A stretch of 64,000 nt of DNA from Streptomyces sp. P3 (GCF_003032475.1 NZ_CP028369.1:7998001-8062000); one strand, 5' to 3'; counted from the first letter of the stretch, positions 49,619 through 57,363 are shown. The notes: generated by a model not told the origin, from the letters alone. A program made the numbers and translations.

Positions 49619-50620
49619 TCAGGCGATCTCCAGGATCTCGTCCACGGGGCGGCGCGGCGTGCCCGGGCCCGCGGGGCCGTATCCGAGCCGCAGGACCATC
49701 TGGACGAATCCCATCGCCGACTGCGGGTCGCGCAGGGTCCATCGCAGTTCGGGCCATTCGAGGGCCTGGGAGGTGAGGGACGTGGCGAGCCCGTCCAGAG
49801 TGGCCTCGAGCAGGACGCGCTCCATCGCCTGGCCCGCCAGGAGCCAGTCCCTGGGCCCGTCGCTCGTGGTGCCCAGCACGGCGAGCTGAGGCACGTTCTC
49901 GAACGCGGCGGCCTCCCGGCCGGGAACCGCGCCCCGGCCGGCGAAGTCACGCACGGGCGCGCTTCCGTAGAGCTTGCGAGGACCGAACGCGTAGTCCGGC
50001 ACCCCGTCGCTCGCCGCTCGCACCGCGTCCTGACCCACCCGGATCCAGCGCCGCAGCTCCTCGGATGCCGCGGCATCCGTCGCATCGCGCCCTTCGGCGT
50101 CGCGTACCAGGTCCAACAGTGTGTGGATGTGCCACGGGTCGGGGAAGACGAGCCGCGCCCCTTCCAGAAGCGCGGCGGCGCTCAGGGCGTCCTTGACGGC
50201 GTGCGGTATCACCTCGTCGGTGAAGGGCCGACGGCTGGTGTGCCGGCGGCGGATCGCCGGGTACAGCGGAGCGAGATCCTCCACGACGCCACGCTCGGTG
50301 GGCGCGGGGCCGGTCAGCCGCACCACCGCGAGCAGGCGCGGGTCCGCCGGGTCGGGCAGCAGCTCGGTGTCCGTCGCCCAGCCCGCGTGCGCCATGGCGG
50401 TGCGCAGGTTGAACAGGGCGGCGGCGCAGCCCAGGTGCAGACAGCGGGTGGTGGGGTCGGCCTGCGGCATGGCCCGCTCGAGATCCGCGTACACCTGGAA
50501 CACGTCGTCCGCGCGCAGGAACCGGAATCTCCAGGGCTGTGCGTTGTGCATGGACGGGGCCGCCGCAGCGTCTTCGACCAACGCCGGCACGGCTGCCGTC
50601 TCGAGTGCGCTTACGGACAC
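49619..50620 (-). CDS. Acg-type nitroreductase family protein
   Basis: The 333-residue protein is of the Acg subgroup of nitroreductases. The opening AAAAPSMHNAQPWRFRF is typical of FMN-binding Acg proteins, and the central IRRRHTSRRPFTDEVIP carries the conserved Arg-Arg. Acg proteins are strongly DosR-induced in mycobacteria and appear to sequester flavin rather than reduce substrate. The gene lies upstream of the Rv1733c-like gene on the same strand. Two exact DevR boxes stand 135-170 bases before its start. Confidence 0.9.
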   Translation of the reverse strand: MSVSALETAAVPALVEDAAAAPSMHNAQPWRFRFLRADDVFQVYADLERAMPQADPTTRCLHLGCAAALFNLRTAMAHAGWATDTELLPDPADPRLLAVVRLTGPAPTERGVVEDLAPLYPAIRRRHTSRRPFTDEVIPHAVKDALSAAALLEGARLVFPDPWHIHTLLDLVRDAEGRDATDAAASEELRRWIRVGQDAVRAASDGVPDYAFGPRKLYGSAPVRDFAGRGAVPGREAAAFENVPQLAVLGTTSDGPRDWLLAGQAMERVLLEATLDGLATSLTSQALEWPELRWTLRDPQSAMGFVQMVLRLGYGPAGPGTPRRPVDEILEIA

Positions 50621-51079
50621 CGGACCTGCCTCCCTCCGAGGGGCGGTACTGACTGCCCCGTCATCGCCTGCCGGGCAGATGGCCGACTCCGCTACGCGGG
50701 ACGGCCCTGCGGCGCGCCACCTTCACCGTCGTCCCACGTCCACTCGCCCGTCCTGGGCCGAAGGGCCCAACCCGACGGGACATAGGTCCCCGACCTCGCG
50801 GGACGGGACCGGAAGGACAAGCCCGACAACCGGCCCGGAGAACCGGCCCCGACAACCAGGCAGGCCGGACGGAGGAGCCGGACAGGCCGGACGGCCGGAC
50901 GGAACAGGCCGGATCGACCGGGTGAACGATCCGATCGCACGCGGCGAGGAAGGCCGCCGTCGCTGGGGGGCCGCGCAGGTGACGGCTGTGGGCCGGAAGG
51001 GGCAGTGCCCGGACCCGGTGGCGCATTCCCTCCTATCGTGGAGCAGCACAGTGACGGGCGGCACCGAGGCGGGCAGCAC
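50621..51079. other. Divergent spacer between the nitroreductase and PAS-SpoIIE genes
   Basis: This 459-base region holds two exact DevR boxes (50755-50790). It also has a run of short GCCGGACGG/AACCGGCCC-like repeats (50820-50920) that look like degenerate low-complexity sequence. There is no convincing reading frame. The promoters of both flanking genes must lie here. Confidence 0.55.
50755..50790. promoter_or_regulatory. Tandem exact DevR boxes upstream of the nitroreductase gene
   Basis: GGGCCGAAGGGCCC (50755-50768, inside the palindrome TGGGCCGAAGGGCCCA) and GGGACATAGGTCCC (50777-50790) both fit the core exactly and start 22 bases apart. The second is closest to the mycobacterial GGGACT/AGTCCC form. 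Confidence 0.8.
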
Positions 51080-52312
51080 ATGAGGGAACCGCGGATCGAC
51101 TACGCGGCCGTGTTCCGGGCACTCCCCGGGATGGTGGCTCTGCTGACCCCCGATCTGGTGTACGCCGACGCCAACGAGGACTTCCTCCGGTTGGCCGGGC
51201 GCACCCGCGAGCAGTTGCTGGGCCGCTACATGTTCGACGTCTTCCCCGAGAACCCCAACGACGCGGCCGCCGCCGGTATGCGGGAGACCCAGGCGTCGAT
51301 GCTGCGCGTGGTGGCCACCGGCGAGCGGGACACCATGGCGTTGCTGCGTTACGACATCGAGGACCGCGCACGGCCCGGCCACTGGGTGGAGCACTTCTGG
51401 AGCCCGGTCAACGCGCCGGTCCTGGGCCCGGACGGGGACGTGGTGCTGATCGTGCACCGGGTGGAGGAGGTCACCGAACTCATCCGCGCCCGCGGCGGCA
51501 CGGGCAGTGACAGCAGCCGGGCCCGTGTGCTCGAGGCCGAGCTGTACACCCGTGCCCGTGAACTGCAGGACGTGAACGAACGTCTGCGCCGGGCCCATGC
51601 GCACGATCGCGAGGTCGCCCTGGCCCTGCAGGCGGCGATGCTGCCCGCCCCCACGCTGGTGGGGCACCATCGGGCCGCCGTCCGCTACCGGCCCGCCGTC
51701 GGCACCCTCAACGTGTGCGGCGACTGGTACGACCTGGTCGAGCTGCCCGGTGACCGCATCGCGGTCGCCGTCGGTGACGTCGTCGGCCACGGTCTGCGGG
51801 CGGCCGGTGTCATGGGGCAGCTGCGCAGCGCGCTCAGCGCGGCCTCCCGGGTCGCCGACGGCCCCGCCCGGGCCGTGGAGGCCCTCGGCCTGTACGCCCG
51901 CCATGTCGAGGGGGCCGAGTCGAGCACCGTGGTGAAGACCTTCATCGACTGGGCCACCCACACCCTCACGTACAGCAGCGCGGGGCATCCGCCGTCCGCC
52001 CTGCTCGACCCGGACGGCACCGTGACCTTTCTCGACCAGGCGACCGACCCGCCCCTCGGCGCGCGTCCCGAGCACGTCCCGCGGCCGCAGGCCAGCACCG
52101 CCTTCGCCGAGGGCGCCACCCTGGTCCTGTACACCGACGGCCTGATCGAGCGTCGCCACGAGGACATCGACGTCGGCCTGGCCCGGCTCGCCGACTCCCT
52201 CGTCCGGCACGGGCGGTCCGACCCCGAGGAACTGGCCGACGCCCTCCTGGCCGACCTGCTGCCCCCGACCGGCGCCACCGACGACACCGCGCTGGTCGTT
52301 CTCCGTCTGTGA
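51080..52312 (+). CDS. PAS-SpoIIE protein phosphatase
   Basis: The 410-residue regulator has an N-terminal PAS domain (about 8-130, PGMVALLTPDLVYADANEDFLRLAGRTREQLLG) and a short coiled-coil-like linker (ELYTRARELQDVNERLRRAH). A PP2C/SpoIIE domain follows with metal ligands in CGDWYDLVEL, VGDVVGHGL and LYTDGLIE. It lacks a kinase domain. Its position next to the DevR cluster suggests it links redox or energy state to a partner-switching sigma cascade. Control by the DevR boxes about 290 bases upstream is possible but less likely than for the nitroreductase. Confidence 0.9.
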   Translation: MREPRIDYAAVFRALPGMVALLTPDLVYADANEDFLRLAGRTREQLLGRYMFDVFPENPNDAAAAGMRETQASMLRVVATGERDTMALLRYDIEDRARPGHWVEHFWSPVNAPVLGPDGDVVLIVHRVEEVTELIRARGGTGSDSSRARVLEAELYTRARELQDVNERLRRAHAHDREVALALQAAMLPAPTLVGHHRAAVRYRPAVGTLNVCGDWYDLVELPGDRIAVAVGDVVGHGLRAAGVMGQLRSALSAASRVADGPARAVEALGLYARHVEGAESSTVVKTFIDWATHTLTYSSAGHPPSALLDPDGTVTFLDQATDPPLGARPEHVPRPQASTAFAEGATLVLYTDGLIERRHEDIDVGLARLADSLVRHGRSDPEELADALLADLLPPTGATDDTALVVLRL

Positions 52313-52357
52313 ACCTGCGGCCCGGTCGTCCGTGAACCTGCGGGCCCGGTCGTCCGT
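52311..52357 (+). repeat. Short tandem repeat downstream of the SpoIIE gene
   Basis: Two near-identical units (52311-52333, 23 bases; 52334-52357, 24 bases) carry GAACCTGCGG and CCCGGTCGTCCGT, differing by one inserted G. The first overlaps the stop region of the phosphatase gene. It looks like a recent local duplication. Confidence 0.7.
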
Positions 52358-52462
52358 GAATCTGCCCCCGGCCCTCGGCCGCCGCTCCTTGCGCAGCACT
52401 CGTGGTGCGCCTCGGCCGTACGGGAGCCGCGTGGCCGCCTCCCGCCCCGTCGGCGGGGCCGG

Positions 52463-53488
52463 TCAGCCGAAGAAGACCTCGAACTCGTCGTACAGCGACG
52501 GATCGACGAGCTTGGTCGTCGCCGTGGCCTCGGCGAGGGGGACGCGGACGATCCGGGTGCCCCGCAGGGCGACCATGACGCCGAAGTCACCGTCCTCGAC
52601 CGCGTCGATGGCGTGCAGCCCGAAGCGTGTGGCCAGCCAGCGGTCGAAGGCGCTCGGGGTGCCACCGCGCTGAACGTGCCCGAGCACCGTGGTGCGGGCA
52701 TCCTTCCCGGTGCGCTCCGAGATCTCCCGAGCCAGCCACTCGCCGACGCCGGACAGCCGTACGTGGCCGAACTCGTCGCGCGATCGGTCCTTGAGGACCA
52801 CCTGCCCCTCCTTCGGGGTGGCCCCTTCGGCGACCACGACGATCGGGGCGTAGTTGATCCTGAATCTGTTCCTCACCTGCTCGCAGACCTCGTCGATGTC
52901 GAAGGGCCGCTCCGGGACGAGGATCACGTTGCCGCCGCCCGCGACGCCGGCGTGCAGGGCGATCCATCCGGAGTGCCGCCCCATGACCTCCACCACCAGG
53001 GCGCGCATGTGGGACTCGGCTGTGGTGTGGAGCCGGTCGATGGCCTCGGTCGCGATACCGACCGCGGTGTCGAAGCCGAAGGTGTAGTCCGTGCCGGAGA
53101 CGTCGTTGTCGATGGTCTTGGGCACACCGACCAGCGGGACTCCCTGACGGCTGAGTTCGGTGGCCACGCCGAGCGTGTCCTCGCCGCCGATCACGACGAG
53201 CGCGTCCACGTGGTGCGCGGCGAGCGTGTCCCGGACGCGTCGCAGCCCGTCCTCGTGGGTGAGCGGGTTGGTGCGGGAGGAGCCGAGGATGGTACCGCCG
53301 CGGGGGAGGATCCCCCGCACCCTGGCGATGTCCAGTGGCAGGACGACATCCCGGAGCAGGCCGCGCCAGCCGTCCCGTACCCCGACGAAGTCGAAGCCGT
53401 ACGCGTCGACGCCTTTGCGGACGACACTGCGGATCACGGCGTTCAGGCCGGGGCAGTCACCACCGCCGGTCAGTACTCCGACCCTCAT
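52463..53488 (-). CDS. pfkA: 6-phosphofructokinase with pyrophosphate-type residues
   Basis: The 341-residue PfkA-family enzyme phosphorylates fructose-6-phosphate in glycolysis. It has LTGGGDCPGLNAVIR, IGGEDTLGVATEL and PKTIDNDVSGTDYTFGFDTA with the catalytic Asp. The donor-discriminating positions are Asp in GGED (Gly in ATP enzymes) and Lys in PKTIDND. This pair is characteristic of PPi-dependent enzymes such as that of Amycolatopsis methanolica, so PPi use is predicted. The ATG follows GGAGGAAG. It converges on the PAS-SpoIIE gene. No DevR box was found in its upstream region. Confidence 0.93.
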   Translation of the reverse strand: MRVGVLTGGGDCPGLNAVIRSVVRKGVDAYGFDFVGVRDGWRGLLRDVVLPLDIARVRGILPRGGTILGSSRTNPLTHEDGLRRVRDTLAAHHVDALVVIGGEDTLGVATELSRQGVPLVGVPKTIDNDVSGTDYTFGFDTAVGIATEAIDRLHTTAESHMRALVVEVMGRHSGWIALHAGVAGGGNVILVPERPFDIDEVCEQVRNRFRINYAPIVVVAEGATPKEGQVVLKDRSRDEFGHVRLSGVGEWLAREISERTGKDARTTVLGHVQRGGTPSAFDRWLATRFGLHAIDAVEDGDFGVMVALRGTRIVRVPLAEATATTKLVDPSLYDEFEVFFG

Positions 53489-53822
53489 GGGCTTCCTCCA
53501 TCCGCTGGACGGCCCGCGCGTCCGCCGCCTCCGCGGCGATCGAGACCGCTGCCGTGACCTCCGCGGCGATCGAGAACCGCTGCCGGAACAGGTCGCCTGC
53601 TTCCAGCCTCCTCCCGTTTCGTCCGCTGTGGCCACCCGACGGACGCCGGGTCCGAACGGCTCGCCCGTCAGAGGTTCCGTCCCGCGTCCGGCCCGGCAGG
53701 AGCCTCGCTGTACGGGTGCGGGCCGCGTCGGCCGGATGCCCTGGCCGGCAGGTCGGCCGGCCGTGACGGGCGGTCCCCGCAGGGCCCGCCCGCCGGAGCC
53801 GGCCGGCACGCGTCGCGCCTGT
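53489..53822. other. Intergenic stretch upstream of pfkA
   Basis: These 334 bases hold a 30-bp tandem duplication (53528-53586) and the pfkA promoter region. I see no gene, operator dyad or DevR box. Confidence 0.5.
53528..53586 (+). repeat. 30-bp tandem duplication upstream of pfkA
   Basis: The unit beginning CCTCCGCGGCGATCGAGA occurs twice, at 53528-53557 and 53558-53586, with one inserted base in the second copy. It lies 40-100 bases before the pfkA start, so it may alter promoter spacing. Confidence 0.75.
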
Positions 53823-54257
53823 TCAGCGCCGTCGTGCGCCGTGGTAACGCTCGGCGAGGCGGGCGAGTGCGACGGCGGCGAGGAGGAGGCCGAAGTCGCG
53901 CAGCGCGATGTCGTAGTAGTCGGGAATGGTCAGGAGGTTGACGATGATGCCGCCCAGCCAGCCTGCGACCAGCCAGGCGCCGAAGCGGGGAGCCAGGGCG
54001 ACGGAGACGCCGGCCACGATTTCGATCGCGCCCACGGCGTACATGGCGGCCTGGGCGCTCCCGGGAACGAGGTCGTCGATCCACGGCGCGAGGTAGGCGG
54101 GCCAGTCCACGAGCAGGTTGGCGAACTTGTCCAGCCCGAACGCGATCGGCGCCACCGTGAAGGCCGTACGCAGGATCACGAACGCCTGATAGCCCGGATC
54201 GGCGAGCAGGCCGCGCCGCGGGGCGGCGGACGTGGTGCTTGTGGTGACGGAGGACAT
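53823..54257 (-). CDS. DoxX-like integral membrane protein
   Basis: The protein of about 144 residues has four hydrophobic segments. Its motifs resemble the DoxX/DUF417-like families: FVILRTAFTVAPIAFGLDKFANLLVDWPAYLAPW, then AMYAVGAIEIVAGVSVALAPR and a final RDFGLLLAAVALARLAERY. Members occur in thiosulfate:quinone oxidoreductases and oxidative-stress complexes. I chose the ATG at 54257 after AAGGAG; a TTG 24 bases earlier is less likely. It is divergent from a Cys-rich HTH regulator across an AT-rich spacer, a typical regulator-target pair. Confidence 0.82.
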   Translation of the reverse strand: MSSVTTSTTSAAPRRGLLADPGYQAFVILRTAFTVAPIAFGLDKFANLLVDWPAYLAPWIDDLVPGSAQAAMYAVGAIEIVAGVSVALAPRFGAWLVAGWLGGIIVNLLTIPDYYDIALRDFGLLLAAVALARLAERYHGARRR

Positions 54258-54348
54258 GACGACCACTCCTTCTATCGACAACTCTCATTACTTATAGAAG
54301 CTCGGAACTCTTCTTTAGTCAATGGCCATGGGTTTTACACTGGTGTTC
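54258..54348. promoter_or_regulatory. AT-rich divergent promoter between DoxX-like gene and HTH regulator
   Basis: This 91-base stretch is strikingly AT-rich for the window. It contains ACTTATAGAAG and, 8 or so bases on, CTTCTTTAGT, an imperfect inverted repeat that could be the regulator's operator. On the plus strand a -10-like TACACT (54336-54341) would place transcription start at the GTG 54349. Confidence 0.5.
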
Positions 54349-55020
54349 GTGACCGACCCGAAGGAAGTACGCGACGCAGACGTCTCCGCCATCGCCGCTC
54401 TGGACGAGCCGACGCGCAGGAGGCTGTACGACCATGTGGTGCGCCAACCGGGCCCCGTCGGCCGGGACGAGGCGGCGGCCGCACTGGGTCTGGCGCGCCA
54501 GACCGCGGCGTTCCACCTCGACCGCCTCGCCGACGAGTCCCTCCTCGACGTGGTCTATGAGCGGCGCAGCGGGCGAGTGGGGCCTGGCGCGGGCCGGCCG
54601 GCCAAGCTGTACCGGCGCTCGACGAAACAGATCGCGGTCAGCCTGCCGGACCGGCGCTACGAACTCGCCGGGCGACTGCTCGCCCAGGCCGTGGAGGAAT
54701 CCGCCGCGACCGGTGAGGCGGTGCGACAGGTGCTGCATCGCAAGGCCGAAGAGCTCGGTGCCGGCCTGGGGGAGTCGGGCGGCGCGGTCCTGTGCGACGT
54801 CCTCGAGCGGTACGGATTCGAGCCGCACCGCGAGGAGGGCGCCATCGTGCTGGGCAACTGTCCCTTCCATGCCCTGGCCCGTGAGCACACGCAGACGGTC
54901 TGCGGTATGAACCTGCACCTGCTGCGAGGTGTTCTGCGCGGGCTGGGGGAGAGCGGTTACGCGGCCTGTCTTTCACCCGGTCCGGGTCGGTGCTGTGTCC
55001 GCCTGGAGCCCGTCGCCTGA
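54349..55020 (+). CDS. HTH regulator with C-terminal Cys cluster (SufR-like)
   Basis: The regulator of about 223 residues has an N-terminal winged HTH (ALDEPTRRRLYDHVVRQ and LGLARQTAAFHLDRLADESLL). The C-terminal region carries Cys residues as in SufR: GNCPFHALAREHTQTVCGM, then AACLSPGPGRCC. In SufR these bind an Fe-S cluster that senses iron-sulfur or redox status, and similar sensing is inferred here. I favour GTG 54349, leaderless, from the TACACT -10; in-frame alternatives are ATG 54322, ATG 54328 and GTG 54343, none with a clear ribosome binding site. It probably represses the divergent DoxX-like gene. Confidence 0.82.
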   Translation: MTDPKEVRDADVSAIAALDEPTRRRLYDHVVRQPGPVGRDEAAAALGLARQTAAFHLDRLADESLLDVVYERRSGRVGPGAGRPAKLYRRSTKQIAVSLPDRRYELAGRLLAQAVEESAATGEAVRQVLHRKAEELGAGLGESGGAVLCDVLERYGFEPHREEGAIVLGNCPFHALAREHTQTVCGMNLHLLRGVLRGLGESGYAACLSPGPGRCCVRLEPVA

Positions 55021-55174
55021 TCGCCGCATGGAGGGAACCGGACCGTGTTCGACGGCGGCGACGGCGGCGACGGCAGTGTCGGCGCCGCGCGGATTCCGGT
55101 GACCGCTCCCGCTTCTCGACGCCCGACCGCCCACCGCCTCTCGCCTCTCGCCGCCGTCGTCTGCCCGTCCGCGC

Positions 55175-55336
55175 TCAGCGTCGCCCTGGTGCTCCGGCGT
55201 GCAGGCCGTCCATGACGATGTCCGGCAGTCCGGTGGCCTGAGCGCGCCGGTCGCCGTTGACGTCGATCTGCCAGATGCCGGCGATGGCGCGGGGGAAGTC
55301 GTCGGCGGTCACCCCCGGACGGATGGTGCCGGCCTC
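55175..55336 (-). pseudogene. TetR-family regulator, C-terminal fragment
   Basis: About 53 residues (EAGTIRPGVTADDFPRAIAG to IVMDGLHAG) match the end of a TetR ligand-binding domain. The N-terminal HTH and most of the core are missing; upstream in this frame lies non-homologous, repeat-like sequence and then the tautomerase promoter. In the intact arrangement it would have been divergent from the tautomerase gene and probably its repressor. Confidence 0.65.
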
Positions 55337-55426
55337 ATGGTTGGCGTTGAGCGGGAACTCGAGGTCCGAGGTCCGAAGCCCGAGGTCGGAAGCCGTGGCC
55401 GGGTCGTGTGGTGAGGGGCCTGCCTG

Positions 55427-55478
55427 TATGACGACCGTTATGGAATGGTGTAATCTGCGACTTATAACGACTGTCATA
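55427..55478. promoter_or_regulatory. Two inverted operator copies around the tautomerase promoter
   Basis: TATGACGACCGTTAT (55427-55441) and ATAACGACTGTCATA (55464-55478) are inverted copies of one another with 12 of 15 bases matching. Between them is a -10-like TAATCT (55451-55456). A third copy stands before the ABM monooxygenase gene, so these are probably binding sites of a common regulator. Confidence 0.65.
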
Positions 55479-55488
55479 GGGGGATGCC

Positions 55489-55965
55489 GTGACCATCATC
55501 ACCGTGAACACGCCCAAGGGCCGGCTGAGCCTGGAGCAACGCCGTGAGCTGGCCGAATCGCTGACGGACGCGGTGCTGGTGCCCGAGGTGGGGCAGCACG
55601 CCCCAGCCGCTCGGGTCGGGTTCCAGGTGCATTTCGTGGAGCGCGAGCGGGACATGATGGCCATTGGCGGCCGACTGGTGGCGGACCTCGACCCGGGAAC
55701 CGACGTCATGGTGATCGACCTCGCGGTCATGGACGCGGCCTGGCAGCCGGAGGTGCGGGCCGAGGTGATCGAGCGCGTGCTGGCCGCGCTGGCGGCGGCC
55801 TGTGGGCTGGAGAAGCCGGCGCCGGCCTGGTGGGTCAACTTCCGGGTGATCGACGAGGGCAGTTGGGGCTCGTCCGGAGGCGTGCTGTCGGTCCTGCCGC
55901 TGCTGGAGAGCGGAGTCTTCACCGAGGAGCGCGTCAAGGCGGTGCGCGCCGCGTTGGGCGTCTGA
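55489..55965 (+). CDS. Tautomerase-superfamily protein
   Basis: The 158-residue protein resembles two fused 4-oxalocrotonate-tautomerase-like units. I see no Pro directly after the initiator Met (it begins MTIITVNTPKG), so the usual catalytic Pro1 is lacking at that position. A second beta-alpha-beta unit appears from MVIDLAVMDAAW onward with WWVNFRVIDEGSWGSSG. The GTG at 55489 follows AGGGGG. It is preceded by paired operator copies and followed after 7 bases by an AraC-type remnant. Confidence 0.75.
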   Translation: MTIITVNTPKGRLSLEQRRELAESLTDAVLVPEVGQHAPAARVGFQVHFVERERDMMAIGGRLVADLDPGTDVMVIDLAVMDAAWQPEVRAEVIERVLAALAAACGLEKPAPAWWVNFRVIDEGSWGSSGGVLSVLPLLESGVFTEERVKAVRAALGV

Positions 55966-55972
55966 ACCCCGG

Positions 55973-56404
55973 ATGGAGATTCGGGCCGCTGCGATCCGGG
56001 GCATCGATCGCCTTGTCGACCGTCTCGGCGGCGACGGGGCGGCCCTGCTGCGTTCGGCGGTCGGCCGTGCACTGGGCACGGTCCCGGCGCGGATCGATGT
56101 GATCGCGGAGTGGCTGCACCTGCATCCGCGCACCCTGCAGCGGCGGCTGGCGCGGGAAGGCACCTCGTTCCAGGCGATCCTCGACGAGGTGCGGAAGAAC
56201 GCCGCGCACCGGCTGCTGACGGGGACCGACATGCCGTTCTCGCAGGTGGCATCGATGGTGGAACTGGCCGGACAGGCGGCGCTCACCCGTGCGGTGCGCC
56301 GGTGGTTCGGCAGGACGCCGTCGCAGGTCCGTCGCGAGGCCGGCCACCCGCACACGCATCCGGCATCGCCGCCCGACCCTGCGCAGGCTGTCGCGCAGGG
56401 TTAA
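55973..56404 (+). pseudogene. AraC-family regulator with internal deletion
   Basis: The frame encodes 143 residues. The first 30 ([23 protein letters not shown]) look like the start of an arabinose-binding-like domain of an OruR-type AraC regulator. The chain then passes straight into the C-terminal double HTH ([20 protein letters not shown] and [20 protein letters not shown]). Full-length relatives have about 330 residues, so some 180-200 are missing while the frame stayed open. The DNA-binding domain may still be made, but the sensor domain is gone. Confidence 0.65.
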
Positions 56405-56460
56405 ATATTTGTCGTCCAGGGGCAAGCGGAGGCACCCGGGCGCTTCGATACTCGAGTGCC

Positions 56461-56860
56461 ATGACCAGTTCCTCGCCCCCCTCGCCGCCCGCCCACGTCG
56501 ATGTCCTGATCGTCGGCGCGGGGATCTCCGGCATCGACGCCGCGTACCGGGTGCAGTCGCAGTGTCCCGACCGGTCGTACGCCGTACTGGAGGCCCGGGA
56601 GTCACCGGGCGGGACGTGGGATCTCTTCCGGTATCCGGGGGTCCGTGCCGACTCCGACATCTACACGCCGAGCGCGTGTGCATCTCGGCCGACGCGGACC
56701 TGTTCAGCCCATGATCGAGCTGGCGGCCGGCTACGTCCGGCGCGGCGTCCAGAGCTTCCCCCGGCAGGGCCACCGCGCACCGTGGCGGATGCGCCAGACC
56801 TATCTGCTGGACTCCGCCGACATCGCGCGCGCCCGCCTGCGCCGTGAACTGCGCGGTGTG
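56461..56860 (+). pseudogene. Flavin-containing monooxygenase, internally deleted
   Basis: The N-terminus is intact: [20 protein letters not shown], then [22 protein letters not shown], the FAD-binding region of Baeyer-Villiger/FMO-type enzymes. Soon after YTPSA the frame changes. A short piece [11 protein letters not shown] (a mid-protein motif) follows in another frame. In a third frame [16 protein letters not shown] and [14 protein letters not shown] match the extreme C-terminus. About 350 of 490 or so residues are lost in at least two deletions. It cannot be functional. Confidence 0.75.
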
Positions 56861-56936
56861 CCCCGCACGCCGACGTGGCGCGGAGAACCGGCGTCCGCCG
56901 GCCGTCGTGAACGAGCCTGTAGCATCTGCCAGGATT

Positions 56937-56951
56937 ATTACGATCGTCATA
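56937..56951. promoter_or_regulatory. Operator copy upstream of the ABM monooxygenase
   Basis: ATTACGATCGTCATA matches the reverse complement of the 55427 site at 13 of 15 bases. It ends 16 bases before the ABM gene start, where a bound protein would block transcription or translation initiation. Confidence 0.6.
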
Positions 56952-56967
56952 ACGGAGAGGTGTACCC

Positions 56968-57291
56968 ATGTCCGAGCAGGTGGTCCTGGTGGCGACGATG
57001 GTCGCGAAGCCGGGCCGGGAAGAGTTGGTCGAGCAGACGTTCAAGGCGGCCATGGCCGCGGTGCACGCGGAACCCGGGTGCCTGCGGTACGCGTTGCACC
57101 GCAAGGCCGGCACCACCGGTGAGTTCGTCATGATCGAGAAGTGGGCCTCGCGGGAGGCGCTGGGCGCGCACATGAAGGGCGCCGCGATGCGGGAGATCGG
57201 CGCCGCCCTGGCGCAGGCGCTGGCCGGCCCCCCGGACATGGTCTTCCTGGACGCGATCCCGGCCGGTGACCCGGACTTGGGCGCCGTCTGA
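56968..57291 (+). CDS. Antibiotic biosynthesis monooxygenase (ABM/YgiN) domain protein
   Basis: The 107-residue single-domain protein is of the ferredoxin-like ABM fold: VVLVATMVAKPGREELVEQ, AEPGCLRYALHRKAG and FVMIEKWASREALGAHM are typical. Relatives act as quinol monooxygenases or cofactor-free oxygenases. The ATG follows GGAGAGG. An alcohol dehydrogenase gene follows after 72 bases, and both may share the operator upstream. Substrate unknown. Confidence 0.88.
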   Translation: MSEQVVLVATMVAKPGREELVEQTFKAAMAAVHAEPGCLRYALHRKAGTTGEFVMIEKWASREALGAHMKGAAMREIGAALAQALAGPPDMVFLDAIPAGDPDLGAV

Positions 57292-57363
57292 CCGAACGCG
57301 CGACCCGGGCCGACGGACCCGCCGTTCGGCCCGGGAGCCCCCACACAACCGAGGAGCATTCCC

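Noticed and set aside
50820..50920. Repeated GCCGGACGG/AACCGGCCC units resembling an array
   Set aside because: Units are irregular in length and spacing and there are no spacers of constant size, so this is not CRISPR or an iteron array.
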